A DNA stretch of 6,211 nt from Clostridia bacterium (GCA_017547975.1 JAFYNU010000293.1:1-6211), one strand, 5' to 3'. Counted from the first letter of the stretch, positions 1-5,767 are shown. The notes: generated from the sequence alone by a model not told the origin. Numbers and translations are program-made.

Positions 1-256
1 CCACCGTGAGAAACAGGTGATATTCCAGGTGCCAGGGAAGGTTATAGGAATCGGGTTCGGCACAAATTTTGGTCTTCACGGCGACAGCGCCCGGCGCCGC
101 CAAAAGCTCCTGCCGAATGGGCTCCAGGCCTTTCTGCAGATCGTTTCGTACCAACGTGTAAGACACACCATAAAGCCCCAACAGTACCAGGCTGACGGCC
201 AGAAGAATGGCGATCAGCTTGGTAATATGAAATTTCGGTTTGGTTTCGTTCATCAT
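1..256 (-). CDS. Single-pass membrane protein, N-terminal part (runs off left edge)
   Basis: The minus strand reads openly for 85 codons from ATG 256-254 to the window edge, so the C-terminus is missing. A short charged N-terminus (about 13 residues with several Lys) is followed by one hydrophobic helix at about residues 14-36 (core LIAILLAVSLVLLGLYG). Beyond it is a polar region containing LQKGLEPIRQELL. With basic residues before the helix and no cleavage-site pattern, this looks like a signal anchor with the C-terminal domain outside the cell. ATG 256 is followed directly by a second ATG at 253; AAGGTGAG overlapping the upstream gene's stop serves as ribosome binding site for either. It starts 6 nt after the zinc-ribbon gene ends, so the two are probably cotranscribed and translationally coupled. 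I do not recognise the family; the extracellular domain is mostly outside the window. Confidence 0.8.
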   Translation of the reverse strand, partial: MMNETKPKFHITKLIAILLAVSLVLLGLYGVSYTLVRNDLQKGLEPIRQELLAAPGAVAVKTKICAEPDSYNLPWHLEYHLFLTV

Positions 257-262
257 AGCTTC

Positions 263-1486
263 TCACCTTACGTAGCTCTGCAAAACCGCCCTGGCGTCCG
301 GCATCCGGGGGATTCCTTCCTTGGCCAGGCTTGCCTCTTCGCTGTACTCGTTCTTGTCCTTTCTGGCAACAGCGGCCTCTCCTGCGTATGAACTCCCCGG
401 AAAACGCTTCGCCAGGTGTTCCTCGATTGCCGCTTCATACTCCGACGCCGCCTTGGCAACGATACCTTCCACCCTCGCCTTTTCCTCCGCCATGGTTTGG
501 GGATCGGTCAATCCGGACAGTTGGTATTCGACCCGCTCCAATTCCCGGGCAAGCTCCCGCTTTTCCCGGAATTGCAGAATCGACAGCTTTTCCAACCGAT
601 CACGGCATTCCTTCTGCCGTTTCTGCAAGTCTCGGGCATTCGTTTCCATTTCTTCCGTCAGCTTTTGGAGGTGTTGGTCTGCCTGGCTCCGCAAAGCCCT
701 CCGGTAGTCCTTCACACACACCTGGGTTTCAGAGGCTATTTTTTCCATGTGGGCCTTGTCCCGGGCCTTTTGCTCTGCCCTGCGCTGTTCTTCCGCCCGT
801 TTTTCCTCTTCCCGGCGCTTTCGTTCGGCTTCCCGCTTCTGTCTGGCCTCCTCGGCTTCCTGTCGCTTCTTCTTTTCAAATTCCGCCGCGTAGGGGGTGG
901 CGGCATACTGGGACTCCCAGAATCTCTGGGCCATTTTATTCTGAATGCTGGGCACGTACTTGGAATTTGCCACGTTTCCCAGGCTGGAACCATTAAAGGA
1001 GGCGGTGAAGTTACTTTCGATTTCCGATTCATCGTTCAGGAATCGCATCATATCGGCCACCGCCTTGATGGCCTTCCCTCCGGGATTGGCGGCAAGCAGG
1101 GGACGGCAAACGCCATCCAGCGTTTCCGCCAGGGTCTGGTAGGAGGTATACAGGTCGTCACAGGCTCTTCTGGCATCCGCCCGGATTTCCACCACCCGAC
1201 TGGTGGCATATCCGCCAAACAGATCAATATCCTGGCTGGCCTTTCTCTGGATCATCCGGTCCCGGCTGTCAAAAAGGTCCTCCGCCTGCTTTGCTTTTTC
1301 CCGGACCGACGCCACCTCAGCTAGCATAGCAGCCTCGGCCTCCCGGCTGGTGGTTTCCCGCTTTACCGCCACCTCCCTGGAATCGCTTTCCTTCATCACC
1401 ACCTCGGTGGGACAACCGCATTCCGGACAGCAGGCCGCCTTATCGGAAAAACGCTTTCCACACTCGGTGCAGGTAATCAACGCCAT
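263..1486 (-). CDS. Zinc-ribbon protein with long charged helix and coiled coil
   Basis: A 407-residue, probably cytoplasmic protein without signal peptide or membrane helix. Residues 1-26 form a zinc ribbon: CTEC (Cys6, Cys9) and CPEC (Cys20, Cys23), with two extra cysteines at 19 and 25. Residues ~50-200 are mixed helical sequence. Residues ~203-252 are almost uninterrupted Lys/Arg/Glu/Gln, the pattern of a single alpha helix or coiled coil. Residues ~255-365 continue as heptad-like helix, and the tail (~366-407) is polar. Short N-terminal zinc ribbons of this kind (zinc_ribbon_2-like) are common in clostridial proteins of unknown role, often fused to helical or membrane domains. ATG 1486 is preceded by AAGGAGAAAG at good spacing. 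It is first in an operon with the membrane protein at 1-256, suggesting a cytosolic partner or scaffold for that protein. The specific function is unknown. Confidence 0.9.
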   Translation of the reverse strand: MALITCTECGKRFSDKAACCPECGCPTEVVMKESDSREVAVKRETTSREAEAAMLAEVASVREKAKQAEDLFDSRDRMIQRKASQDIDLFGGYATSRVVEIRADARRACDDLYTSYQTLAETLDGVCRPLLAANPGGKAIKAVADMMRFLNDESEIESNFTASFNGSSLGNVANSKYVPSIQNKMAQRFWESQYAATPYAAEFEKKKRQEAEEARQKREAERKRREEEKRAEEQRRAEQKARDKAHMEKIASETQVCVKDYRRALRSQADQHLQKLTEEMETNARDLQKRQKECRDRLEKLSILQFREKRELARELERVEYQLSGLTDPQTMAEEKARVEGIVAKAASEYEAAIEEHLAKRFPGSSYAGEAAVARKDKNEYSEEASLAKEGIPRMPDARAVLQSYVR

Positions 1487-1522
1487 TTTTCACTTTCTCC
1501 TTCACCACAACTCATTGCTTTT

Positions 1523-1551
1523 ATTATACTAAATCGATCTCCAGAATTCAA
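1523..1551 (-). promoter_or_regulatory. Sigma-A-type promoter of the zinc-ribbon/membrane-protein operon
   Basis: On the minus strand, TTGAAT (1551-1546) and a perfect TATAAT (1528-1523) are separated by 17 nt. Transcription would start near 1516, giving a leader of about 30 nt that contains the AAGGAGAAAG ribosome binding site. The match to the housekeeping consensus is strong, so constitutive expression is likely. No operator is evident. Confidence 0.85.
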
Positions 1552-1581
1552 CCGAAAGCGAGTGAAGTTTCCCTTTTCATC

Positions 1582-1609
1582 AAAAACACCAGGCAGGAAA
1601 ACTGCCTGG
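1582..1609 (-). terminator. Rho-independent terminator of the dehydrogenase gene
   Basis: Read on the minus strand, an 8-bp perfect stem CCAGGCAG/CTGCCTGG (1609-1602 with 1596-1589) closes a TTTTC loop and is followed by TG and TTTTT (1586-1582). It lies about 20 nt after the dehydrogenase stop codon and insulates the downstream zinc-ribbon operon promoter. Confidence 0.88.
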
Positions 1610-1628
1610 CGTAATTTTCGTCTGTGCT

Positions 1629-2393
1629 TTACAGGGTGGAACCGAAGTCGGTGACGATGGTCTGGCCGGTAATGGCTCTCGACTCGTCGGAGGCGAAGAA
1701 GAGAAGCATATTGGCCACGTCGTCGGGCATGCAGGGCTGTACCTTCAGGTCGTTGTGCTTCATCATCTGGCCAAAGATGTTCATATCCAGGTTGGCGGGA
1801 TTCATACCTGCCACCATGGGGGTCACGATGGTACCCGGGCAGATGGCGTTGCAACGGACGTTGGTACCCACGAAGCGCAGGGCGGTATGACGGGTAAGAC
1901 CAAGGATGGCCGCCTTGGAGGCCACGTAGGCCGCGCCGCCGCAACCCATGACACCGGCTACCGAAGCCACATTCACGATGGAGCCATAGCCGGTCTTTGC
2001 CATTTCGGCAGAGATTTCCCGCATCATGCACATGGTACCCTTGGTATTGATGTCAATCACCCGGTTCATATCCTCGTCGGTGAAGCTATCGATGGCCTTC
2101 AGCCCTTCATCCAGAACACCCGCGTTGTTGATGAGAATATCCACCTTACCAAAGGCTTCCAGGGTGGCGTCCAGCACCCGCTTGGCATCTTCTGCCTTGG
2201 AGATGTCGCTGACCACCGGAAGCACTTCCCCACCGGCCTGACGGATCTTTTCTGCCACTTCCAAAAGGGGAGCTTCCCGGCGGGCGGTAATAACCACCTT
2301 TGCGCCCTCTGCGGCAAACTTGATGGCGGTTGCCGCGCCAACACCGGAATTACCGCCGGTAATGATTGCTACTTTGTCCAGTAAACGGTTCAT
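1629..2393 (-). CDS. Short-chain dehydrogenase/reductase (classical SDR)
   Basis: A 254-residue NAD(P)-dependent oxidoreductase of the usual length for classical SDRs (about 250). The cofactor loop TGGNSGVG is at residues 12-19, NNAG at 89-92, and the catalytic tetrad is Asn116, Ser144, Tyr156 and Lys160 (YVASK). The PG motif is at 186-187. Arg38 and Arg39 after the second strand favour NADP over NAD, by the family rule. The nearest functional classes are 3-oxoacyl-ACP reductase-like, glucose dehydrogenase-like and hydroxysteroid dehydrogenase-like enzymes; the substrate cannot be read from sequence. The open frame extends 22 codons upstream, but AGGAGG at ~2405-2400 sets ATG 2393, and the extra residues do not resemble an SDR. 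It is monocistronic, with its own promoter and terminator, and divergent from the metallopeptidase gene. Confidence 0.95.
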   Translation of the reverse strand: MNRLLDKVAIITGGNSGVGAATAIKFAAEGAKVVITARREAPLLEVAEKIRQAGGEVLPVVSDISKAEDAKRVLDATLEAFGKVDILINNAGVLDEGLKAIDSFTDEDMNRVIDINTKGTMCMMREISAEMAKTGYGSIVNVASVAGVMGCGGAAYVASKAAILGLTRHTALRFVGTNVRCNAICPGTIVTPMVAGMNPANLDMNIFGQMMKHNDLKVQPCMPDDVANMLLFFASDESRAITGQTIVTDFGSTL

Positions 2394-2449
2394 AATGAGC
2401 CTCCTATGATTTATCCGGGCATCCGCACCTGCGTCGCCCATTTTCTTGT

Positions 2450-2478
2450 ATTGTACCATACTTCTTCACAATTTGCCA
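2450..2478 (-). promoter_or_regulatory. Probable extended -10 promoter of the dehydrogenase
   Basis: The minus strand carries TGGTACAAT: an extended -10 TG followed by TACAAT (2455-2450). The hexamer 17 nt upstream, TGGCAA (2478-2473), is a weak -35. Transcription would start near 2443, giving a ~50-nt leader before ATG 2393. The extended -10 compensates for the poor -35. Confidence 0.55.
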
Positions 2479-2497
2479 TCCTTCTTTTTTGCTTTTC

Positions 2498-2526
2498 TTG
2501 ATTTCGCAGGCTCTTTTTGTTATACT
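2498..2526 (+). promoter_or_regulatory. Sigma-A-type promoter of the metallopeptidase gene
   Basis: TTGATT (2498-2503), a 17-nt spacer and TATACT (2521-2526) with an extended -10 TG at 2518-2519. The expected start near 2533 leaves a leader of about 36 nt that includes CCGGAGG at 2556-2562. It lies back to back with the dehydrogenase promoter without overlapping it. Confidence 0.82.
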
Positions 2527-2568
2527 AAAGCCAATCAACCATGCAGAAACCAAAACCGGAGGCTTCCC

Positions 2569-3270
2569 ATGAAACAATTTGAAACCGAACACTACCTCTT
2601 CCACTATGGCACCGACACCAGGGCGGAGGCGGATATTGCCCAAATCGCATCCCGCCAGGAAGCCTGCTTCCGGTATATCTGTGACGTGTTGCACCTGACG
2701 CCCGATTTCAAAATTGAATACTTCCTGTGCGATTCTCCGGAGGAGGTTGGCCGCATCTACGGGGACAACGAGCCCTGCAACGGCTTTGCCTCCCCTCCCA
2801 GCACCATCTACGCCGTCTACAACGAAAACGTGCAATGCATCGGTTTCCACGAGGACGCCCATCTCATCAGCTACACCCTGAATCGCCCCGACTGCCCCGC
2901 CATCCGGGAGGGGCTTGCCATGTATTTTGACCGCAAATGGTGGGGTATCCAAAACTGGGATTGGGCCGGCTACTACCAAAAAGCTGGGCTCTATCTCCCG
3001 GTGGATAGGCTCCTGGACAAGGATTTCTTCTTTTCCCAGGACGCTGCCATCACCTATCCCATCATGGGTGCCTTCACCGATTGGTTGATCGCCACCTACG
3101 GCATGGATGCCTTCCTCCGCCTTTATCAAAAGCAGGACATCCCCGCCGCCGTGGCGGAGGTCTACCACAAAACCCCCGAAGCCCTCAACCAAGCCTTCAC
3201 CGATTATCTCCGCCTTTTCAAAACCGATGCCGCCCTGGAAGCACGGATGAAAGACCTTTTCGGGAAGTAA
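2569..3270 (+). CDS. Putative HExxH zinc metallopeptidase (gluzincin, peptidase MA-like)
   Basis: A 233-residue protein without signal peptide or membrane helix, so probably cytoplasmic. The zinc-binding motif HEDAH is at residues 94-98 (His94, Glu95, His98). The sequence REGLAMYF at 113-120 supplies the likely third ligand Glu114, 16 residues after His98, as in gluzincins (clan MA). Downstream, YPIMGAFTDWLIATYG (163-178) resembles the helix that follows the active site in peptidase-MA-like and basic-secretory-protein-like families. The N-terminal ~90 residues are an alpha/beta region rich in Tyr and Phe. The frame is open from 2446, but CCGGAGG at 2556-2562 and the promoter at 2498-2526 place the start at ATG 2569; an upstream start would lie before the transcript begins. 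It is monocistronic. The substrate is unknown, and some members of such families have lost activity, although all three ligands and the catalytic Glu are present here. Confidence 0.85.
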   Translation: MKQFETEHYLFHYGTDTRAEADIAQIASRQEACFRYICDVLHLTPDFKIEYFLCDSPEEVGRIYGDNEPCNGFASPPSTIYAVYNENVQCIGFHEDAHLISYTLNRPDCPAIREGLAMYFDRKWWGIQNWDWAGYYQKAGLYLPVDRLLDKDFFFSQDAAITYPIMGAFTDWLIATYGMDAFLRLYQKQDIPAAVAEVYHKTPEALNQAFTDYLRLFKTDAALEARMKDLFGK

Positions 3271-3273
3271 GGC

Positions 3274-3294
3274 AAACAAAAAGATTTGTTTTTT
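3274..3294 (+). terminator. Weak possible terminator after the metallopeptidase gene
   Basis: AAACAAA (3274-3280) pairs with TTTGTTT (3285-3291) around an AAGA loop, and the T-run continues to 3294. It starts 4 nt after the stop codon. The stem has only one G-C pair, so efficiency is doubtful. The true terminator may have been lost in the rearrangement that starts just downstream. Confidence 0.35.
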
Positions 3295-3324
3295 CAGATG
3301 CGGGCTCGGATTATGTCGCTCAGG

Positions 3325-3510
3325 CTACATGATCGTATCAAAGAAGCACAGCCGTCTGTCACCGTTGTTGGCACCGATGACCTCTTCACCATGCCATCGA
3401 TAGGTGATGCGGTTTCCGCGGAATTCTTCTGTAATATCGACTGTTTCAAAGTCAAACCCGATTTCAAGGGATTCCCCGGGGTTTGGTTGCGGGAAAATCA
3501 CAGTATTTTG
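3325..3510 (-). pseudogene. C-terminal fragment of an unidentified protein
   Basis: The minus strand reads openly to a TAG at 3327-3325. About 60 residues look like real protein, with stretches such as NPGESLEIGFDFETVDI, RGNRITYRWHG and ending CFFDTIM, a pattern compatible with a beta-sandwich domain. The open frame continues upstream to about 3621, but there it turns into low-complexity Gly/Thr-rich sequence with no convincing start or ribosome binding site. I therefore read it as the tail of a gene that lost its 5' part. The upstream boundary at ~3510 is approximate. I do not recognise the family. It could also be a chance open frame opposite the plus-strand fragment, but overlap between the two is limited. 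Confidence 0.35.
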
Positions 3511-3677
3511 AATGTTGGAACAATCTTTGGGACAGATACAATAAAGGCGTAGACGAAGATATCGACTTTCGTTTATGGTTCCACGACTTGTTCCGCCCGT
3601 CACACCGCCCGTACAACCCAAAAGAAACCGAACTTATCCGTCGCATCTGCGATTTAGCGGAACAGGGCAAAGATTAA
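3483..3677 (+). pseudogene. C-terminal fragment of an unidentified protein
   Basis: A plus-strand frame ending in TAA at 3675-3677 encodes about 60 protein-like residues rich in Trp, Phe, Arg and Asp. Segments include CWNNLWDRYNKG, DIDFRLWFHDLFRP and a helical end ETELIRRICDLAEQGKD. The only initiator near its beginning is TTG 3483, without usable ribosome binding site, and the frame closes upstream at TAA 3432-3434. It is most simply the 3' remnant of a larger gene. It ends 14 nt before the -35 box of the glycosidase promoter, so it could be the leftover tail of the gene that originally preceded the glycosidase. Family unknown. Confidence 0.4.
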
Positions 3678-3690
3678 TTCTATAAAGCCC

Positions 3691-3719
3691 TTGAAAATTC
3701 CAAACACCCATTATATAAT
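3691..3719 (+). promoter_or_regulatory. Strong sigma-A-type promoter of the glycoside hydrolase
   Basis: TTGAAA (3691-3696), a 17-nt spacer and a perfect TATAAT (3714-3719). The expected start near 3726 gives a ~29-nt leader ending in the AGGAGG ribosome binding site. No catabolite-control (cre-like) site or sugar-operator palindrome is obvious around it. Confidence 0.88.
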
Positions 3720-3740
3720 GAACATATTTCAGCGGATGCG

Positions 3741-3746
3741 AGGAGG
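3741..3746 (+). promoter_or_regulatory. Ribosome binding site that fixes the glycosidase start
   Basis: A perfect AGGAGG ends only 2 nt before ATG 3749 but 8 nt before ATG 3755. The second spacing is the functional one, so the protein begins MTHITIDV rather than MFMTHITIDV. Confidence 0.85.
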
Positions 3747-3754
3747 TTATGTTT

Positions 3755-5086
3755 ATGACACACATTACCATCGATGTAAACAACGTTATCGGCAAAATCA
3801 AACCGATGCACGGTGTCGGCCAACCCCCTATGATAGGAACCAACACAGATACATTCCATTATCTCACCGAAGCCAACATTCCCTATGCCCGCCTGCACGA
3901 TGTCGGCGGTTGGTTTGGCGGTAACTTATTCGTAGACATTCCAAACATTTTCAGAAATTTTGATGCAGATGAAAACGACCCCGCATCCTACGAATTTGAA
4001 TTTACCGACATTCTTATTAAAGGACTGATGGATGCCAAATGCGAACCCGTATACCGTTTGGGTGTTACCATTGAAAACTTTTACGAAATTACGGCTTTCC
4101 GCATTTTCCCGCCCGCCGATATGGCGAAATGGGCAAGAATTTGCGAACATATCATCCGCCATTACAACGAGGGTTGGGCAAACGGCTTCCACTATAACAT
4201 CCAATATTGGGAAATTTGGAACGAGCCGGACGGGCACCCCGATATGATGCAAAACGGCATGTGGCGCGCTACTCCCGAAGAATATTTTGAGTTGTACCGC
4301 ATTACATCCAAGCATTTAAGAACGTGTTTTGGCGACAGTATCAAAATCGGCGGTTACGCTTCCTGCGGGTTCTATAAAATTAAAGATGCACAGGACGTGA
4401 CCGGTGAAGCGTTTGGTATCACCAACGAACTTTCCGATTGGGATAAGCGTATCAACCACTTTATGAACTTCTTCTATCAGTTTATAGATATGGTCACCAC
4501 CGAAAAGTTGCCGTTAGACTTTTTTACTTGGCACAGTTATTCGCAACCCGCCGATAATATCAGAATGCAAAAATTCTGTGAGAAGTATCTTGAAAAAGCA
4601 GGCTTAGGTGACATAGAAATCCATCTTAACGAATGGAACCCCAATCCGCATCTCAGAGATCGTGGTACCTCCTTTGCTTGCGCCAACGCGGTGGCAAACC
4701 TGTGTGGCTTACAAGACACCAAAATGGCGATGATGTGCTACTATGATGCACGACTCGGCCCGTCTGTATACGGCGGTTTATTTAACCCGCTAAACCACCA
4801 ACCGTTATGCGCCTATTACGGTTTTCAAGCATTCGGTAAATTATATGCGCTCGGCACACAAATCGCCTGCAGTTGTGACAACAACGATATGTATGCCACC
4901 GCTGCTGCAAACGGCGAAGAAACCTCCGTATTGCTAACCAATCTCGGTGAACAAACCACGGTGGAATTGAACGTTTCCCATTTCAAAGCATATCTCATTG
5001 ACCAAAATAATACCTATACGGAAATGGAAGTTCAAGACAACCGCTTTAACGTAGAGAAACATCAGGTTATATATATCGAAATATAA
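3755..5086 (+). CDS. GH39-like glycoside hydrolase (clan GH-A), cytoplasmic
   Basis: A 443-residue retaining glycosidase-like protein. The N-terminal ~350 residues fit a clan GH-A (beta/alpha)8 barrel. ARLHDVGG at 45-52 resembles the GH39 segment near the substrate. WEIWNEPD at 152-159 contains the predicted acid/base Glu157, and HLNEWN at 290-295 the predicted nucleophile Glu293. WHSY (259-262) is another conserved clan segment. The last ~80 residues look like a beta-sandwich, the usual GH39 accessory domain. GH39 includes beta-xylosidases and alpha-L-iduronidases; the exact substrate cannot be decided here. There is no signal peptide, so it would act on imported oligosaccharides, yet no transporter or sugar regulator gene is next to it. 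GC content is visibly lower than in the genes to the left, suggesting separate ancestry. It has its own promoter and no intact terminator; an IS end begins 18 nt after the stop. Confidence 0.88.
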   Translation: MTHITIDVNNVIGKIKPMHGVGQPPMIGTNTDTFHYLTEANIPYARLHDVGGWFGGNLFVDIPNIFRNFDADENDPASYEFEFTDILIKGLMDAKCEPVYRLGVTIENFYEITAFRIFPPADMAKWARICEHIIRHYNEGWANGFHYNIQYWEIWNEPDGHPDMMQNGMWRATPEEYFELYRITSKHLRTCFGDSIKIGGYASCGFYKIKDAQDVTGEAFGITNELSDWDKRINHFMNFFYQFIDMVTTEKLPLDFFTWHSYSQPADNIRMQKFCEKYLEKAGLGDIEIHLNEWNPNPHLRDRGTSFACANAVANLCGLQDTKMAMMCYYDARLGPSVYGGLFNPLNHQPLCAYYGFQAFGKLYALGTQIACSCDNNDMYATAAANGEETSVLLTNLGEQTTVELNVSHFKAYLIDQNNTYTEMEVQDNRFNVEKHQVIYIEI

Positions 5087-5104
5087 AAAATCCTCGATGC
5101 GTTA
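5087..5104 (+). other. Possible half of an interrupted terminator
   Basis: AAAAAATCCTCGATGCG follows the stop codon directly. An A-tract plus a GC-containing half-arm is what the left side of a bidirectional terminator looks like. The complementary right arm (ATCGAGGATTTTTT) is not seen anywhere in the window. The IS end begins immediately afterwards, so the right arm may have been displaced. This is an inference from one arm only. Confidence 0.3.
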
Positions 5105-5129
5105 TGAACCGGCCCCCAAAAGTTAGACC
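5105..5129 (+). repeat. Left terminal inverted repeat of the IS3-family remnant
   Basis: The sequence starts TGAACCGGCCCCCAAAAG and continues TTAGACC. The 5'-TG end and the central CCCCCAAAAGTTAGAC are typical of IS150-group ends. The partner repeat at the other end is absent from the window, and no target duplication can be shown. Confidence 0.65.
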
Positions 5130-5148
5130 ACAAAATCTAACTTTTGGG
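5115..5148 (+). promoter_or_regulatory. 13-bp hairpin at the IS end, overlapping the orfA ribosome binding site
   Basis: CCCAAAAGTTAGA (5115-5127) is perfectly complementary to TCTAACTTTTGGG (5136-5148) with an 8-nt loop CCACAAAA. The orfA ribosome binding site GGGAGG (5146-5151) shares three bases with the right arm. In a transcript entering from the glycosidase side the hairpin would fold and hide it. A T-run at 5155-5161 lies 6 nt after the stem, so weak termination of glycosidase transcripts is also conceivable. Confidence 0.7.
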
Positions 5149-5162
5149 AGGTCGCTTTTTTT

Positions 5163-5402
5163 ATGGCAACATATTGTTTTGAGTACAAGAAAAAAATAGT
5201 AACAGAATACCTTCAAGGAAAAGGAAGCTATAAGGAATTAGCTTCTAAATATTCCATTGATTTCACAAACATTCGACATTGGGAACAGTTGCTTGTAATA
5301 AGCAACTGTTCGACAAATTGGAATTTACAGAACCATTACCAAAGTTCCGATTCCGATGAAAATACATCCAATCAGAGATTTATATGTAAATTGTTCGTGT
5401 AA
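5163..5402 (+). pseudogene. Truncated IS3-family orfA (helix-turn-helix part of transposase)
   Basis: ATG 5163 lies 11 nt after GGGAGG. The first ~45 residues have the usual start of an IS3 OrfA: YKKKIVTEYLQGKGSYKELA, then KYSIDFTNIRHWEQ, a helix-turn-helix DNA-binding domain of the transposase_8/HTH-28 type. OrfA proteins normally run to about 90-170 residues with a second helix-turn-helix or leucine zipper. Here the similarity stops at about residue 45 and the frame continues for ~35 unrelated residues (from VISNCS on), partly antisense to the EamA gene, before TAA at 5400-5402. It is therefore a 5' fragment. No orfB follows. A residual DNA-binding peptide is possible but probably of no function. 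Confidence 0.75.
5283..5311. repeat. 12-bp perfect inverted repeat at the IS/EamA junction
   Basis: GAACAGTTGCTT (5283-5294) and AAGCAACTGTTC (5300-5311) pair perfectly around the loop GTAAT. The left arm is still in the orfA reading frame (EQLL). The right arm is beyond the point where the transposase similarity ends and 13 nt past the EamA stop. There is no T-run on either side, so it is not a typical terminator, although the stem could slow transcription or protect mRNA 3' ends. Confidence 0.8.
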
Positions 5403-5738
5403 GAACACAAATGCTAAAATCAATGTGATTACAACACTTAATTTATCAATCGGAACTACTTTTGATGCTTCGCCCATCTGCAAAGCCTTGTAATAACATA
5501 GCCACGATGCACCAGTCGCAAGCCCTGACAGAACAAGAAAAATCCAGCTTTTTATACCAATTTCCGATAAGCCTTTTTGAGCATTGGTAAGGAGCACCAT
5601 CCCCCATGCCATAACTACAACAACAACGGTTCTGATAGCTGTTGCAAGATTTGAGTTTACCCCATCTATGCCAACCTTCGCCAGTATAGAAGTAAGTGCC
5701 GCAAATATTGCAGACAGTAATGCAAATACAAACCACAT
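5325..5738 (-). CDS. Single-domain EamA/DMT-family membrane transporter
   Basis: A 137-residue integral membrane protein with about five hydrophobic helices (roughly residues 2-22, 33-51, 64-86, 95-113 and 120-137). It is one EamA unit; most drug/metabolite transporter (DMT) proteins carry two in ~300 residues, but single-unit forms of ~140 residues are common in Clostridia and presumably dimerise. Conserved features are SWLCYYKALQMGEASKVVPI (residues 78-97, starting at Ser78) and FLHEQFT (112-118) followed by a Gly-rich last helix. ATG 5738 is preceded by GAGGGG (5753-5748) at 9 nt. The gene looks intact, with no substrate predictable. No good promoter is visible upstream and no classical terminator downstream; it ends 13 nt before the 12-bp inverted repeat. 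It lies antisense to the IS remnant. Confidence 0.88.
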   Translation of the reverse strand: MWFVFALLSAIFAALTSILAKVGIDGVNSNLATAIRTVVVVVMAWGMVLLTNAQKGLSEIGIKSWIFLVLSGLATGASWLCYYKALQMGEASKVVPIDKLSVVITLILAFVFLHEQFTYKSLIGCIFIGIGTLVMVL

Positions 5739-5767
5739 ACAATATTACCCCTCATAAATTCAAGTTT

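Larger units (their letters stand above)
5105..5311 (+). mobile_element. Truncated IS3-family element (IS150-group-like), left end only
   Basis: The segment contains a recognisable IS left end: a terminus starting TG, the CCCCCAAAAGTTAGAC motif common in IS150-group IS3 elements, and the start of orfA at 5163. There is no orfB (DDE integrase-type transposase) and no matching right terminal repeat anywhere in the window, so the element cannot move itself. Its right boundary is taken at the 12-bp inverted repeat ending at 5311, where similarity to a transposase appears to stop; the true breakpoint could be up to some tens of bases earlier. Confidence 0.75.

Noticed and set aside
42..266. Minus-strand GTG-initiated frame at the left edge
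   Set aside because: It overlaps the frame encoding the membrane helix, starts inside the upstream gene's ribosome binding/stop region, and has no protein-like features.
416..1324. Long plus-strand open frame (302 codons) opposite the zinc-ribbon gene
   Set aside because: It is antisense to a gene with a clear promoter, ribosome binding site, zinc ribbon and coiled coil. Its Phe/Leu/Gly-rich translation is the mirror of Lys/Glu codons.
2404..3279. Minus-strand open frame of 291 codons opposite the metallopeptidase
   Set aside because: The plus strand has the HExxH motif, promoter and ribosome binding site. The antisense translation is Gly/Val-rich with no recognisable motif.
3414..3481. Palindromes TTCCGCGGAA and CCCCGGGG in the scar region
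   Set aside because: They are short, isolated and within coding-like fragments, as expected by chance; no link to a regulator or a mobile-element end.
5115..5148. A CRISPR repeat or riboswitch
   Set aside because: The structure occurs once, has no spacers, and is explained as the terminal hairpin of an IS150-like element.
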